Shown piece after piece: positions 43,241-52,119 of a stretch of DNA of 64,000 nt. Numbering within the stretch: the stretch's first letter is position 1; each line of letters opens with the position of its first letter. The notes beneath the pieces are model-generated. The model searched no databases, was not told where the DNA came from, and was given only the letters and a program-made list of their open reading frames with translations. The position numbers and the translations under genes were made by a program. The stretch is taken from NCBI RefSeq assembly GCF_014197445.1, contig NZ_JACIFO010000005.1, positions 62,001 through 126,000 of the forward strand, read 5' to 3'. Origin of the DNA: Mesonia hippocampi (GTDB lineage Bacteria > Bacteroidota > Bacteroidia > Flavobacteriales > Flavobacteriaceae).

Positions 43241-44290
43241 ATGAAAAAAACAAAACTTTTACTTCTTTTAAGCGTTGTACTTAGTGCTTTTGCTTGCCAA
43301 AAAGATTTATACCCAGAACTAAACGACGGTATCTATGCAGAATTTGATACTAACCAAGGAAAATTTGTAACCGAACTATACTACAAAGCAACACCGCTTA
43401 CCGTTGCTAATTTTGTTTCTTTAGCAGAAGGAAATAACTCCCGTGTAGATGAAAAGTTTAAAGGGAAAAAATATTACGACGGACTCATATTTCACCGTGT
43501 TATTGATAACTTTATGATTCAAGGAGGAGATCCTACAGGAACTGGAAGTGGCGGTCCTGGTTATAAATTTCAAGATGAATTTGTTGATAGCTTAAAACAC
43601 GACACTAAAGGGATTTTATCTATGGCAAATGCAGGCCCAGAAACCAACGGAAGTCAGTTTTTTATTACCTTAAAAGCTACTCCGCATCTTAACGGAAGGC
43701 ATACCATATTCGGAAAAGTAGTAATAGGACAAGATATAGTAGATAAAATAGGAAAAGTTAAAACACTAGAGCGCGATAAACCTGTTGTCGATGTGGTAAT
43801 TAATCATGTAACTATTATTAGAAAAGGAAAAGAAGCAAAAGCTTTTGATGCCAATAAAACTTTTGAAGAAATTACTGCAAAAATAGAAGAAGAAAAAAAG
43901 CTTGCAGAAGAAGAACTTAAAAAGAAACTTGAAAACTTAACTAAAGATGGATTTGAAAAAACATCTAGTGGTTTGTTTTATAAAATAACAAAAAACAATC
44001 CTGAAGGAAAAAAACCAACACGCGGAAACGAAGTAGAAGTACATTATACAGGAAAATTAACCGATGGTACAAAATTCGATTCTTCGGTAGATAGAGGAAA
44101 ACCTTTAAAATTTCCAGTAGGCACAGGACGTGTAATTGCTGGTTGGGATGAAGGTATTATGCTTTTAAAAGAAGGAGAAAAAGCCACTTTTATTATCCCT
44201 CCTCACATTGGATACGGAGAACGTAACGTAGGCCCTATCCCTGCAAACTCAACTCTTATCTTTGATGTAGAATTGGTAAAAGCTTACTAA
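43241..44290 (+). CDS. Cyclophilin - FKBP fusion isomerase lipoprotein
   Basis: A 349-residue lipoprotein with two different peptidyl-prolyl isomerase domains. The signal peptide ends at Cys19 (SAFACQ). The cyclophilin domain spans about 28-195, with the catalytic YDGLIFHRVIDNFMIQGGDPTGTG and NGSQFFITLKATPHLNGRHTIFGKV. A Lys/Glu-rich helical linker (about 200-235) connects to an FKBP domain (about 240-349: RGNEVEVHYTGKLTDGTKFDSS, VIAGWDEGIMLLKEGEKATFIIPPHIGYG). It follows gldI by six bases and would act in the same periplasmic compartment. Both domains look intact. Confidence 0.93.
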   Translation: MKKTKLLLLLSVVLSAFACQKDLYPELNDGIYAEFDTNQGKFVTELYYKATPLTVANFVSLAEGNNSRVDEKFKGKKYYDGLIFHRVIDNFMIQGGDPTGTGSGGPGYKFQDEFVDSLKHDTKGILSMANAGPETNGSQFFITLKATPHLNGRHTIFGKVVIGQDIVDKIGKVKTLERDKPVVDVVINHVTIIRKGKEAKAFDANKTFEEITAKIEEEKKLAEEELKKKLENLTKDGFEKTSSGLFYKITKNNPEGKKPTRGNEVEVHYTGKLTDGTKFDSSVDRGKPLKFPVGTGRVIAGWDEGIMLLKEGEKATFIIPPHIGYGERNVGPIPANSTLIFDVELVKAY

Positions 44291-44310
44291 TAAAACAACT
44301 TCATAATTTC

Positions 44311-44345
44311 AAGGTTACTTAATGTATAATTAGGTAGCCTTTTTT
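44311..44345 (+). terminator. Terminator after the nrnA - gldI operon
   Basis: AAGGTTACTTAA pairs with TTAGGTAGCCTT over 12 positions including two G-T wobbles, with a seven-base loop and T-run. Confidence 0.75.
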
Positions 44346-44389
44346 ATTTTTGACTTTTTATATGGTCACAAAACATAAAATATTGCCAG

Positions 44390-45514
44390 ATGAGAAATGC
44401 AAAGTCTTTACACTTATATTTAATATTTATAATCACCATTAGTGTTTTTGGCAGTTGTACAAGTACACGCATTGCAAAAAACGCTGATATTCAAATAAAG
44501 TACCTAGACGAATATGTAATCCCAGACAACCTCAGCTACGAAAACACAAAAGTAGGCGGACTCTCGGGGATAGACTTTGATGGAGAAAAATATTACGCTG
44601 TTGCCGATGACCCTAAAAACCCTAGATTTTACACCCTAAACATCGCTATTGAGCATAAAAAAATAGACAGTGTCTATATCACAAAAGTAACCGAAATTAA
44701 AAACGATAAATCACCACTAAAAGAACATTGGTTAGACTTAGAGTCCATTCTATACCACCCAACATCTAAAAGTTTTACGCTATCTAGCGAAGGTTCTATA
44801 AACAGAAAAAAAGACCCAAGTATTTTTAATATTAATGAAGAAGGCAAATTCAATTATTTCTATAATTTACCGGAATATTTTTTTACTACATCAGAAAATC
44901 ATCCTCGAAATAATGGTGTTTTTGAAAGCTTATCGCATGGTATAAATCCTAACATTATATGGACAGCAACCGAGCTCCCTTTAATCCTAGACGGGCCAGC
45001 ACCAAAACTATACAAAACAAAATCTCCCGTACGTTTTACTGCTTTTGACAGAAACAAAAAAAAAGCAATAGCGCAATACACATATCCGCTTTTACAAATA
45101 AAAAAAATACCTTTTCTACCTTTTGCCGTAAGTGGTGTTACCGATATTTTAATGTATGATGAAAATAGCTTTTTTGTTTTAGAAAGAGCTTATTCTGCAG
45201 GACATAAAAACCACGGAAATAATGTTTATCTATTTCTAGCAAACAAACAAAAAGCTTCTAATACACTTGAAGAAGTTACGCTAAAAGGAAAATTAAACAA
45301 AAAAATAATTCCTATGGAAAAACAGTTGTTACTTAATTTTAAGCATATTAAAAAGCAACTTACCAACAAACAAATAGACAATATTGAAGGAATTTGCTAC
45401 GGACCAACACTCCCCAACGGAAATAAAACCTTACTTGTTATTGCCGATGATAATTTTAATGCTTACTCCAAACAACTTAATCAAATTATTTTATTGGAGC
45501 TTGTTTCTAAATAA
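44390..45514 (+). CDS. Esterase-like activity of phytase family lipoprotein
   Basis: A 374-residue lipoprotein (lipobox FGSC, Cys23). The mature protein is a beta-propeller-like domain of the esterase-like activity of phytase family: VGGLSGIDFDGEKYYAVADDPKNPRFYTLNI opens it, WLDLESILYHPTSKSFTLSSEG is the conserved middle block, and NPNIIWTATELPLI and IDNIEGICYGPTLPNGNKTLLVIADDNF close it. The family shows phosphate ester hydrolase activity in a few members; the substrate here is open. It stands alone, convergent with the next gene 13 bases away, with no visible terminator between. Confidence 0.85.
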   Translation: MRNAKSLHLYLIFIITISVFGSCTSTRIAKNADIQIKYLDEYVIPDNLSYENTKVGGLSGIDFDGEKYYAVADDPKNPRFYTLNIAIEHKKIDSVYITKVTEIKNDKSPLKEHWLDLESILYHPTSKSFTLSSEGSINRKKDPSIFNINEEGKFNYFYNLPEYFFTTSENHPRNNGVFESLSHGINPNIIWTATELPLILDGPAPKLYKTKSPVRFTAFDRNKKKAIAQYTYPLLQIKKIPFLPFAVSGVTDILMYDENSFFVLERAYSAGHKNHGNNVYLFLANKQKASNTLEEVTLKGKLNKKIIPMEKQLLLNFKHIKKQLTNKQIDNIEGICYGPTLPNGNKTLLVIADDNFNAYSKQLNQIILLELVSK

Positions 45515-45527
45515 TAGCTTAGCAAAA

Positions 45528-46307
45528 CTATTTACAAGAAGTATTTAACTGTTTAATTTCAACATTTTCAATAGCATAATTCGCTACTTTTTCTACTTCT
45601 GTTTTTTGGTAGGCTATTAACACTTTTGATAAAGATTCTAAAGGTTTTTTCAACCTATAAACATCAAAATTTGCTAAGGTAAAACCATCTATTTGTACTG
45701 TGCTTTTTACAACTCCCAAATAAGTTTCTCCCTGAGCATGATAACTGATAAATTTCAAGTGCTTGGTATCTTTTTCCAACCAATATAAAGCATTTTTTAC
45801 TTGTATATTATCTGGTTTTCTTACCTGAATTACTTCGTATGTTTTTCCTTTAAATACTTCGTCCTCCAAATACGTTTTAAAAACCCGTTCTTTTGTTAAA
45901 CCATAAGGTACAAAAGGCAAATAGTTTACGGTTTTTAAAGCCAAAACACGCTCATCTATTTCGTTTTGAGGCAACTGTATAGTCTCTCCGTTTTTATAAT
46001 GCTTAAACCCTGTATTGGTATAAACATCTTTGTACACATCGCCATATTTTTTATAATAATGTTCGTACTTAAATAAATTACAATTACGCTTTGTTATGTA
46101 TTGCTCCCCTTGGTAATTAAAATGGATTTCTGCTGTTGCCAAATTTTTATTCGTTGAAGAAGATAGGCTTTGATTGATTATTTCCTCTGCTTTTTCTATA
46201 GAATGACTTTTTGAAAAAGACTTTTTACTTTCTGGTTGGCAAGCATATAGTAATATACTAGAAACCAACCCAAAGATGAGTTGTTTTTCTTGTAAAAAAA
46301 ACTTCAT
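45528..46307 (-). CDS. Lipoprotein of the DUF6503-like type
   Basis: A 259-residue lipoprotein (signal peptide to Cys23, LLYACQ). The sequence following, EKAEEIINQSLSSS, then IHFNYQGEQYITKR and LKTVNYLPFVPYGL, and the late YEVIQVRKPDNIQVKNALYWLEKDTKHLKFISYH, fits a Bacteroidota group of outer-membrane-associated lipoproteins related to DUF6503, with a barrel-like fold reminiscent of LolA/LolB proteins. That relationship is a guess from pattern. No catalytic motif is visible. It stands between the phytase-like and OmpA genes as a single transcription unit. Confidence 0.6.
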   Translation of the reverse strand: MKFFLQEKQLIFGLVSSILLYACQPESKKSFSKSHSIEKAEEIINQSLSSSTNKNLATAEIHFNYQGEQYITKRNCNLFKYEHYYKKYGDVYKDVYTNTGFKHYKNGETIQLPQNEIDERVLALKTVNYLPFVPYGLTKERVFKTYLEDEVFKGKTYEVIQVRKPDNIQVKNALYWLEKDTKHLKFISYHAQGETYLGVVKSTVQIDGFTLANFDVYRLKKPLESLSKVLIAYQKTEVEKVANYAIENVEIKQLNTSCK

Positions 46308-46435
46308 AGTTTATTATTCTTTAAAACAATATAGCTTGGTTAGCGGCTATTGATGATGGTTATTCTGCCGCAAATATACTTGTAAAGTATAGATATACAA
46401 ACCTGTTTTTATAAAATCAAGAAGTCTTTGTTATA

Positions 46436-46475
46436 AAAAAGAAGCATTTCAAATAAAATTGAAATGCTTCTTTTT
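46436..46475. terminator. Terminator at the end of the OmpA gene
   Basis: A 17-bp perfect stem (46436-46452 with 46459-46475) and six-base loop, with T-rich 3' arm on both strands; it ends transcripts from the OmpA gene, which finishes at 46499. Confidence 0.9.
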
Positions 46476-46498
46476 AACCTTTTTAATAAAAGATACTA

Positions 46499-47197
46499 TT
46501 AGTTTGTTTTGCGCTCTGCTTCTTTTTTAAAATCTTCGTTTGCTACAATAGCTAATTCTACCCTTCTGTTTTTAGAACGTCCTTCGGCTGTAGTATTATC
46601 ATGTTTAGGTTGCGTTTCGCCATACCATTTTGTAGTAAAACGGCTTGAGGCTAAACCTTGACCTACAAGATAATTTGTAACAGAATAAGCTCTTTTTTCT
46701 GATAAGCTTAAGTTATATTCTGCTCTTCCTGTATTATCTGTATGTCCTTCTACCAATACGTTGGTGTTTGGGTATTCTTTAAAAATTTTCACTAGCTTGT
46801 TTAATGTCTCTTGTGATTTTTGATTCAATTCGTGCTTATTGGTTGCAAAGTACACCCCACTATTTTCATCAAAAGTAACACTTATCCCTTCTCCTACACG
46901 GCTAACTTCTGCTCCTGGAATTTCTTCTTCAATAGCTTGCGCTTGCTTATCCATACGGTTACCAATATAAGCTCCAGCAGCACCTCCTACAACCCCACCA
47001 ACAATAGCTCCTAAAACAGAGTTTCCGCCATCGCCAACATTATTTCCGATAACACCTCCTAATACGGCGCCACTTGTTGCTCCGATTGCTCCTCCTCGTT
47101 GCGTGTTGTTTGTATTTTTTACAGCCTCACAGCTAGAAAAAATAAAAGCCATGGCTAGAATTGCTACAAGTGGTTTTTTCAAAAAAATAGATTTCAT
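46499..47197 (-). CDS. OmpA family lipoprotein with glycine zipper
   Basis: A 232-residue lipoprotein (Cys23 in FSSCEAV). Residues about 36-90 form a glycine-zipper region (GAIGATSGAVLGGVIGNNVGD, GAIVGGVVGGAAGAYIG) that would associate with the membrane. The C-terminal OmpA-type peptidoglycan-binding domain lies at about 120-225: VLVEGHTDNTGRAEYNLSLSEKRAYSVTNYL and EGRSKNRRVELAI contain the diaminopimelate-binding Asp and Arg. It would link the outer membrane to the wall. It follows the lipocalin-like gene by 17 bases and is probably cotranscribed with it. The DNA just downstream forms a strong terminator. Confidence 0.92.
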   Translation of the reverse strand: MKSIFLKKPLVAILAMAFIFSSCEAVKNTNNTQRGGAIGATSGAVLGGVIGNNVGDGGNSVLGAIVGGVVGGAAGAYIGNRMDKQAQAIEEEIPGAEVSRVGEGISVTFDENSGVYFATNKHELNQKSQETLNKLVKIFKEYPNTNVLVEGHTDNTGRAEYNLSLSEKRAYSVTNYLVGQGLASSRFTTKWYGETQPKHDNTTAEGRSKNRRVELAIVANEDFKKEAERKTN

Positions 47198-47214
47198 TAT
47201 AGTATAGTTTTTAG

Positions 47215-47697
47215 TTATATAGATTTAGAAAAATTAAAACGAATTGTAAAAGGTTTTCCTTCAAAAGATACTGTTTGTTCCCAAACCATATCTGTATCGG
47301 TTAGACGTTTTAAACTTAACCGAAAACCTTTGCTTGTTTTTCTTGCGTTTTCTCCTTCTGCAACGGGTTTGAGTAAGAAATCATAAAGCCCTGTATTGGC
47401 GTCTATTTCTTGTACACTCCATACAAAATTACGTAAGCCTTCTGAGCATTTATTCCCATAAATAGTATATACCCCTTTATTATTGTTAGGAACAAATTTC
47501 CAAGTAGAATTTCTAAAACAATTTGTTGGAGAATCTTCAAAAAGCACCACGTCTACAAACCCAGAACTTCCTGGATAGGTGATGTTGTTTAATGTCCACT
47601 CGCCTTTAAATGTTCGTGTTGCTTGGCGTTCTATTTTTGTAGTACCGCAGGCAGCCAAAACCAATATGACAACGGTTGCTAAAATTGCTTTTTTCAT
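47215..47697 (-). CDS. Lipocalin-like lipoprotein
   Basis: A 160-residue lipoprotein (signal peptide to Cys17 in VLAACGT). The mature part looks like the Bacteroidota lipocalin-like domain: FKGEWTLNNITYPGSSGFVDVVLF, followed by FRNSTWKFVPNNNKGVYTIYG and closing FRLSLKRLTDTDMVWEQTVSFEGKPFTIRFNF. The conserved pattern WxLNxI and the final strands support it. A hydrophobic ligand is likely but unknown. It is the first gene of a two-gene unit with the OmpA gene and has a good -7 box upstream. Confidence 0.82.
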   Translation of the reverse strand: MKKAILATVVILVLAACGTTKIERQATRTFKGEWTLNNITYPGSSGFVDVVLFEDSPTNCFRNSTWKFVPNNNKGVYTIYGNKCSEGLRNFVWSVQEIDANTGLYDFLLKPVAEGENARKTSKGFRLSLKRLTDTDMVWEQTVSFEGKPFTIRFNFSKSI

Positions 47698-47732
47698 AAC
47701 TTATTTATTAATTTGGGTTAGTTATTCTTCTT

Positions 47733-47740
47733 CAAAAATA
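47733..47740 (-). promoter_or_regulatory. Candidate -7 box of the lipocalin - OmpA operon
   Basis: TATTTTTG on the minus strand, a perfect TAnnTTTG, 35 bases before the lipocalin start codon. A clear TTG at the right distance is missing. Confidence 0.45.
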
Positions 47741-47796
47741 CATATTTAAGAAATATCAGAAGTTTATTCTTCTTATTTTTAACTCTTTTTATGAAG

Positions 47797-49803
47797 TTAA
47801 AATGCTAGTAATTTTAGCAAAGTTTCCTCTAAACGCTTCTTTCCTAAAAAATCGGCTTCCAATGAAGCTTCAAACGGCACTGGCGTATCTAAACTTCCTA
47901 CCCGACACACAGGAGCGTCTAAATGTGTAAAACAATTCTCGGAAATTAATGCTGAAATCTCCGAAGCAATTCCTCCAAACATGGTATCTTCTTGTACAAT
48001 AAGTACTTTTCCTGTTTTTTTGACAGTTTTATAGATTGCTGCTGTATCTAAAGGTTGTAAACTGCGTAAATCGAGTACATCTGCTTTTATTTCTGGATGT
48101 TTTTCTAGTACTTCTAGTACCCAATGTATTCCCGCTCCAAAGCTTATGATACTCAATTGTTCTCCGCTTTTTAGTAAAGCCGCCTTTCCTATAGGCAAAT
48201 TGTAGTAATTGGTAGGTACTTCTTGACGGATGCTTCGGTAAAGTGCTTTATGCTCGAAAAACATAACTGGATTAGGGTCTTGTATTGCTGATATTAATAA
48301 GCCTTTAGCATCTACAGGAAATGCAGGATAAACAACTTTTAATCCTGGAGTTTTAGTAAACCAAGCCTCGTTGGTTTGGCTGTGAAAAGGTCCTGCTCCT
48401 ACACCTGCCCCACAGGGCATACGTACAACTACATCTGCGTTTTGATTCCATCTATAATGTACTTTTGCTAAATAATTTACAATAGGATTAAATCCTGTTG
48501 AAACAAAATCTGCAAATTGCATTTCAACAACAGCTTTCATTTTATTAATAGATAAGCCCATCGCTGCAGAAACAATTACCGACTCACAAATAGGTGTATT
48601 GCGCACACGATTTTTCCCGAATTCTTCTACAAAATTCTCGGTAATTTTAAACACCCCTCCATAATCGGCAACATCTTGCCCCATAATTACCAACTCGGGG
48701 AAGTTTTGCATACTTTGCTTTAATCCGTCCGAAATGGCATCGATAAAACGGAGTTCTTTTGTATGTTGGCTAGGCGCTTCCTCTTTAAGAGTATATGCCG
48801 CATATACATCATTTAATTCTGTTTCTATATCGGAAGCTATTTGTGGTAAAGCATCTGCCTTTTTTAAGTGAGTATTTATTTCATTTTTTAAGGCTTTTCT
48901 TAGTTTTTCATCCTCGGTTTCTGTCAATACTCCTTCTGCAATTAAATACTTTTTAAAGTTTTCTACAGGATCTTTTTTTGCCCACATTTCCATCAAAGAA
49001 TCAGGTACATATTTTGTTCCACTAGCTTCTTCGTGCCCTCGCATTCTAAAGGTTTTAAACTCTATAAGCACAGGTCTTGGATTTTCTCGTAAATCCGATG
49101 CTATTTCGTTAACCTTGGTATAAACTTCTATAATATTATTCCCATCGATAACATGGCCTTCCATCCCGTAGCCCTTAGCTCTATCTACTAGATTTTCACA
49201 AGCATATTGCTCATTGGTTGGAGTAGATAACCCATAACCATTATTTTCTATACAAAAAACAACGGGTAATTTCCATACCGAAGCTACGTTTAAGGCTTCG
49301 TGAAAATCGCCTTCGCTAGTTCCTCCTTCTCCCGTAAAAACAGCGGTAATTTTTTTCTCTTGCCTAAGTTTATGGGCCAATGCTATTCCATCGGCTACTC
49401 CTAATTGTGGTCCTAAATGAGATATCATACCAATAATACGATATTCTTGAGTTCCGAAATGAAAACTTCGGTCTCTACCTTTAGTAAAGCCATCGGGTTT
49501 TCCTTGCCATTGGGCAAATAGTCTATACAAAGGGATGTTTCTTGTGGTAAACACTCCTAAATTTCTATGCATCGGCAATACATATTCATCTTTCTGTAGT
49601 GCTGCTGTTACCCCAACCGAAATTGCCTCTTGCCCTATTCCACTAAACCATTTTGATATTTTACCTTGTCGTAAAAGAATCAACATTTTTTCTTCTATCA
49701 ACCTAGGTTTAAGTAACTTCTTGTATAACATCAACTGTTCCTCTGATGCTAACTGCCGAGCTTGGTAAGTTATATTTTGCGCTTCTTCAAGTGCAGACTC
49801 CAT
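47797..49803 (-). CDS. 2-oxo acid dehydrogenase E1, fused alpha and beta subunits
   Basis: A 668-residue fused E1 component of a thiamine-diphosphate-dependent 2-oxo acid dehydrogenase complex, of the branched-chain type. The alpha half (about 1-335) carries the ThDP motif FTGEGGTSEGDFHEALNVAS ... IENNGYGLST (GDG to NN, here GEG) and the conserved FRMRGHEEASGTKYVP. The beta half (about 350-668) starts FIDAISDGLKQSMQNFPELVIMGQDVADYGGVF and has MPCGAGVGAGPFHSQTNEAWF. Fusion of the two subunits in one chain is known for Bacteroidota. Substrate is probably branched-chain or pyruvate-derived oxo acids. The E2 and E3 partners are not in the window, so the complex is assembled from distant genes. 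Confidence 0.9.
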   Translation of the reverse strand: MESALEEAQNITYQARQLASEEQLMLYKKLLKPRLIEEKMLILLRQGKISKWFSGIGQEAISVGVTAALQKDEYVLPMHRNLGVFTTRNIPLYRLFAQWQGKPDGFTKGRDRSFHFGTQEYRIIGMISHLGPQLGVADGIALAHKLRQEKKITAVFTGEGGTSEGDFHEALNVASVWKLPVVFCIENNGYGLSTPTNEQYACENLVDRAKGYGMEGHVIDGNNIIEVYTKVNEIASDLRENPRPVLIEFKTFRMRGHEEASGTKYVPDSLMEMWAKKDPVENFKKYLIAEGVLTETEDEKLRKALKNEINTHLKKADALPQIASDIETELNDVYAAYTLKEEAPSQHTKELRFIDAISDGLKQSMQNFPELVIMGQDVADYGGVFKITENFVEEFGKNRVRNTPICESVIVSAAMGLSINKMKAVVEMQFADFVSTGFNPIVNYLAKVHYRWNQNADVVVRMPCGAGVGAGPFHSQTNEAWFTKTPGLKVVYPAFPVDAKGLLISAIQDPNPVMFFEHKALYRSIRQEVPTNYYNLPIGKAALLKSGEQLSIISFGAGIHWVLEVLEKHPEIKADVLDLRSLQPLDTAAIYKTVKKTGKVLIVQEDTMFGGIASEISALISENCFTHLDAPVCRVGSLDTPVPFEASLEADFLGKKRLEETLLKLLAF

Positions 49804-49825
49804 ATTTTTAAGTTTTAGTATGTAT

Positions 49826-49833
49826 CAAATTTA
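49826..49833 (-). promoter_or_regulatory. Candidate -7 box of the E1 gene
   Basis: TAAATTTG on the minus strand, a perfect match 22 bases before the E1 start codon. No matching -33 element was found. Confidence 0.4.
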
Positions 49834-49900
49834 AACAATTTTAACGCTTAATAACATAATTTACAACCTTTGGCTTCTTAAATAATTACTTTATTTTGGT

Positions 49901-49908
49901 TAACTTTG
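49901..49908 (+). promoter_or_regulatory. Candidate -7 box of the oxygenase gene
   Basis: TAACTTTG, a perfect TAnnTTTG, 28 bases before the ATG at 49937. The next TTG upstream is too close and the one after too far, so -33 is unassigned. Confidence 0.45.
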
Positions 49909-49936
49909 TTTTTATACCTTAAAATACAACTATATT

Positions 49937-50893
49937 ATGGCACTTACCAATATTCCCAGTGTAGATTTAGCAGACTTTTTGTCGGAAGACCCAACACGAA
50001 AACAAAAATTTGTACAAGAAATAGGAACCGCCTATGAAGAAATTGGTTTTGTGGCTTTAAAAAATCATTTTTTAACTGATAAACTTACCGAAGAACTTTA
50101 TAAAGAAGTAAAAAGCTTTTTTGATTTACCGCTGGCAACCAAAGAAAAATATGAAATTGAAGGTCTAGGCGGGCAACGCGGATATATCTCGTTTGGAAAA
50201 GAACACGCAAAAGGAAAAAAAGAAGGTGACTTAAAAGAATTTTGGCATTTTGGACAAGAACCAGATGAACATGCTAATTTAATAGAAGAATATCCTGAAA
50301 ATGTTCAAGTAAAAGAGCTACCTAACTTTAATAAAACAGGAATGGAAGCTTACCGTGAATTAGAAAAAACAGGAATCTATGTTTTACGTGCACTTGCATT
50401 ATATATAGGACTAGATGAGCATTACTTTGACCATTGGGCTAGCAATGGCAACAGTATTCTACGTCCAATACATTACCCACCAATTACCACCGAGCCTAAA
50501 GGAGCGGTAAGAGCAGGAGAACATGGAGATATCAACCTGATTACGTTGCTTATGGGCGCCTCTACAGGTGGGCTTCAGGTAAAACGCAAAGACGGTGTTT
50601 GGATAGATGCCATTCCGCAGGAAGACGAGCTGGTAATTAATGTAGGCGATATGTTGGAACGCCACACCAACAACAAGCTCCGCTCTACTATCCATAGGGT
50701 AGTAAATCCCCCTCGTGAGCAATGGGGAAAACCGCGTTATTCTATACCCTTTTTTATGCACCCGCGTAGCGACATGAAGCTTAATTGCCTAGAAGAGTGT
50801 ACTGATGAACACAACCCGAAACAATACGATGATATTACAGCAGGTGAATTTCTTCATCAACGTTTAGTGGAAATTGGACTGATAAAAAAATAA
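49937..50893 (+). CDS. Isopenicillin N synthase-like Fe(II)-dependent oxygenase
   Basis: A 318-residue member of the isopenicillin N synthase / 2-oxoglutarate-dependent dioxygenase family. The iron ligands are His196 and Asp198 (GEHGDIN) and His253 (STIHRVVNP), and the RxS motif that binds the co-substrate carboxylate is Arg267-Tyr-Ser269 (RYSIPFF). The N-terminal DIOX_N region, IPSVDLADFLS ... QEIGTAYEEIGFVALKNH, is complete. Bacterial members hydroxylate or oxidise small molecules; substrate is unknown here. The next gene (SUI1) begins five bases after its stop, so they form an operon. Confidence 0.9.
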   Translation: MALTNIPSVDLADFLSEDPTRKQKFVQEIGTAYEEIGFVALKNHFLTDKLTEELYKEVKSFFDLPLATKEKYEIEGLGGQRGYISFGKEHAKGKKEGDLKEFWHFGQEPDEHANLIEEYPENVQVKELPNFNKTGMEAYRELEKTGIYVLRALALYIGLDEHYFDHWASNGNSILRPIHYPPITTEPKGAVRAGEHGDINLITLLMGASTGGLQVKRKDGVWIDAIPQEDELVINVGDMLERHTNNKLRSTIHRVVNPPREQWGKPRYSIPFFMHPRSDMKLNCLEECTDEHNPKQYDDITAGEFLHQRLVEIGLIKK

Positions 50894-50897
50894 AAAG

Positions 50898-51227
50898 ATG
50901 GATTTAAAAGATCAACTTCAACAGCTTTTCCCTGACCATAAACCTGAAGAACCAAAAATACAAGAACAACCAGAAACAGGAATTTGGCTACAAGATGAGC
51001 CTTTGTTATGTAAATACGAGAAACGAAAAGGTAAACCTATTACCATTATTGAAGGATATACAGGTGCCGATACTGATTTTAAAAGCTTAGCCAAAGAAAT
51101 AAAAACAAAATTAAGCGTTGGAGGTAGTTTTAAAAACGAAAAAATTATTATTCAAGGAGATTACCGCGATAAAATTATGGAATTGCTAAAAAACAAAGGC
51201 TTCCAAGTAAAACGTGTAGGCGGATAA
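50898..51227 (+). CDS. SUI1/YciH-family translation factor-like protein
   Basis: A 109-residue homologue of eukaryotic initiation factor 1 (SUI1/YciH). The SUI1 domain occupies about residues 35-105: RKGKPITIIEGYTGADTDFKSLAKEIKTKLSVGGSFKNEKIIIQGDYRDKIMELLKNKGF. In bacteria YciH weakly discriminates initiation complexes and is linked to stress. The first 35 residues form an acidic, proline-rich lead. It overlaps no neighbour but lies five bases after the oxygenase stop and 25 bases before the nucleoside phosphorylase gene, so it belongs to their operon. Confidence 0.88.
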   Translation: MDLKDQLQQLFPDHKPEEPKIQEQPETGIWLQDEPLLCKYEKRKGKPITIIEGYTGADTDFKSLAKEIKTKLSVGGSFKNEKIIIQGDYRDKIMELLKNKGFQVKRVGG

Positions 51228-51252
51228 TTTTCTAATACAACAAAATCAAACC

Positions 51253-52119
51253 ATGCAAATTAAACCCTCCGAACTTATTTTAAATCCAGATGGTAGCATT
51301 TATCACCTCAATTTAAAACCCGAGCATCTTGCTAACACCATTATTACTGTTGGAGACCCCGATAGAGTTAAACAAGTAACTCAATACTTTGATTCGATAG
51401 AATTTAGTACCCAAAAAAGAGAATTTCATACCCAAACTGGCTACTACAACAATCAGCGTATATCTGTAATTTCTACAGGAATTGGCACCGACAATATCGA
51501 TATTGTATTTAATGAACTCGATGCATTGGTAAATATAGATTTAGAAAAACGTATTCCTAAAAAACAACTTACCTCGCTAACCATTATCCGCGTAGGAACT
51601 TCTGGAACAATACAAAAAAACATTCCTACCAATGCCTTTTTAGCAGCAGAAAGTGCTGTTGGATTCGACTCGCTTCTTCATTATTATCAAAGTGATGCGA
51701 TACAAAACAAAGCCCTTAACCAAGCGCTAAGCAATCAACTCAAGCACCTCAGCAAAAAAGCAACTCCTTACACTGTTGATGCCGATAGCACATTGCTCGC
51801 TAAATTTAGCAAACATCCTGCTATGCACACAGGTATAACCGCTACAAATGTAGGCTTTTATGCACCGCAAGGCCGAGTTTTAAGAGCCCCTTTACAAGAC
51901 GCTAATTTTATGGAAAATCTTGTTTCTTTCCAGCATAATAATCGGCGTATTACAAACCTAGAGATGGAAACCAGTGGTATTTATGGCATGGCAAAATTAC
52001 TAGGCCATAAAGCTTTATCGCTTAATGCTATCGTTGCCAATAGGGTTACAGGAGAGTTCGCTATGAACCCTACCAAAACCGTCAATCAATTAATACAATT
52101 TACCTTAGAGAATTTATAA
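51253..52119 (+). CDS. Nucleoside phosphorylase (PNP/UDP phosphorylase family)
   Basis: A 288-residue nucleoside phosphorylase that splits purine or pyrimidine nucleosides with phosphate. Motifs of the PNP_UDP_1 family are clear: TIITVGDPDRVKQV for phosphate binding, VISTGIGTDNIDIV, IIRVGTSGT, and LEMETSGIYGMAKLLG near the C-terminus, which holds the catalytic Glu and Met residues around the ribose. The latter resembles uridine phosphorylase. Base preference cannot be read. It is followed with no gap by the binding-protein gene, which shares its stop/start boundary (52119/52120). Confidence 0.88.
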   Translation: MQIKPSELILNPDGSIYHLNLKPEHLANTIITVGDPDRVKQVTQYFDSIEFSTQKREFHTQTGYYNNQRISVISTGIGTDNIDIVFNELDALVNIDLEKRIPKKQLTSLTIIRVGTSGTIQKNIPTNAFLAAESAVGFDSLLHYYQSDAIQNKALNQALSNQLKHLSKKATPYTVDADSTLLAKFSKHPAMHTGITATNVGFYAPQGRVLRAPLQDANFMENLVSFQHNNRRITNLEMETSGIYGMAKLLGHKALSLNAIVANRVTGEFAMNPTKTVNQLIQFTLENL

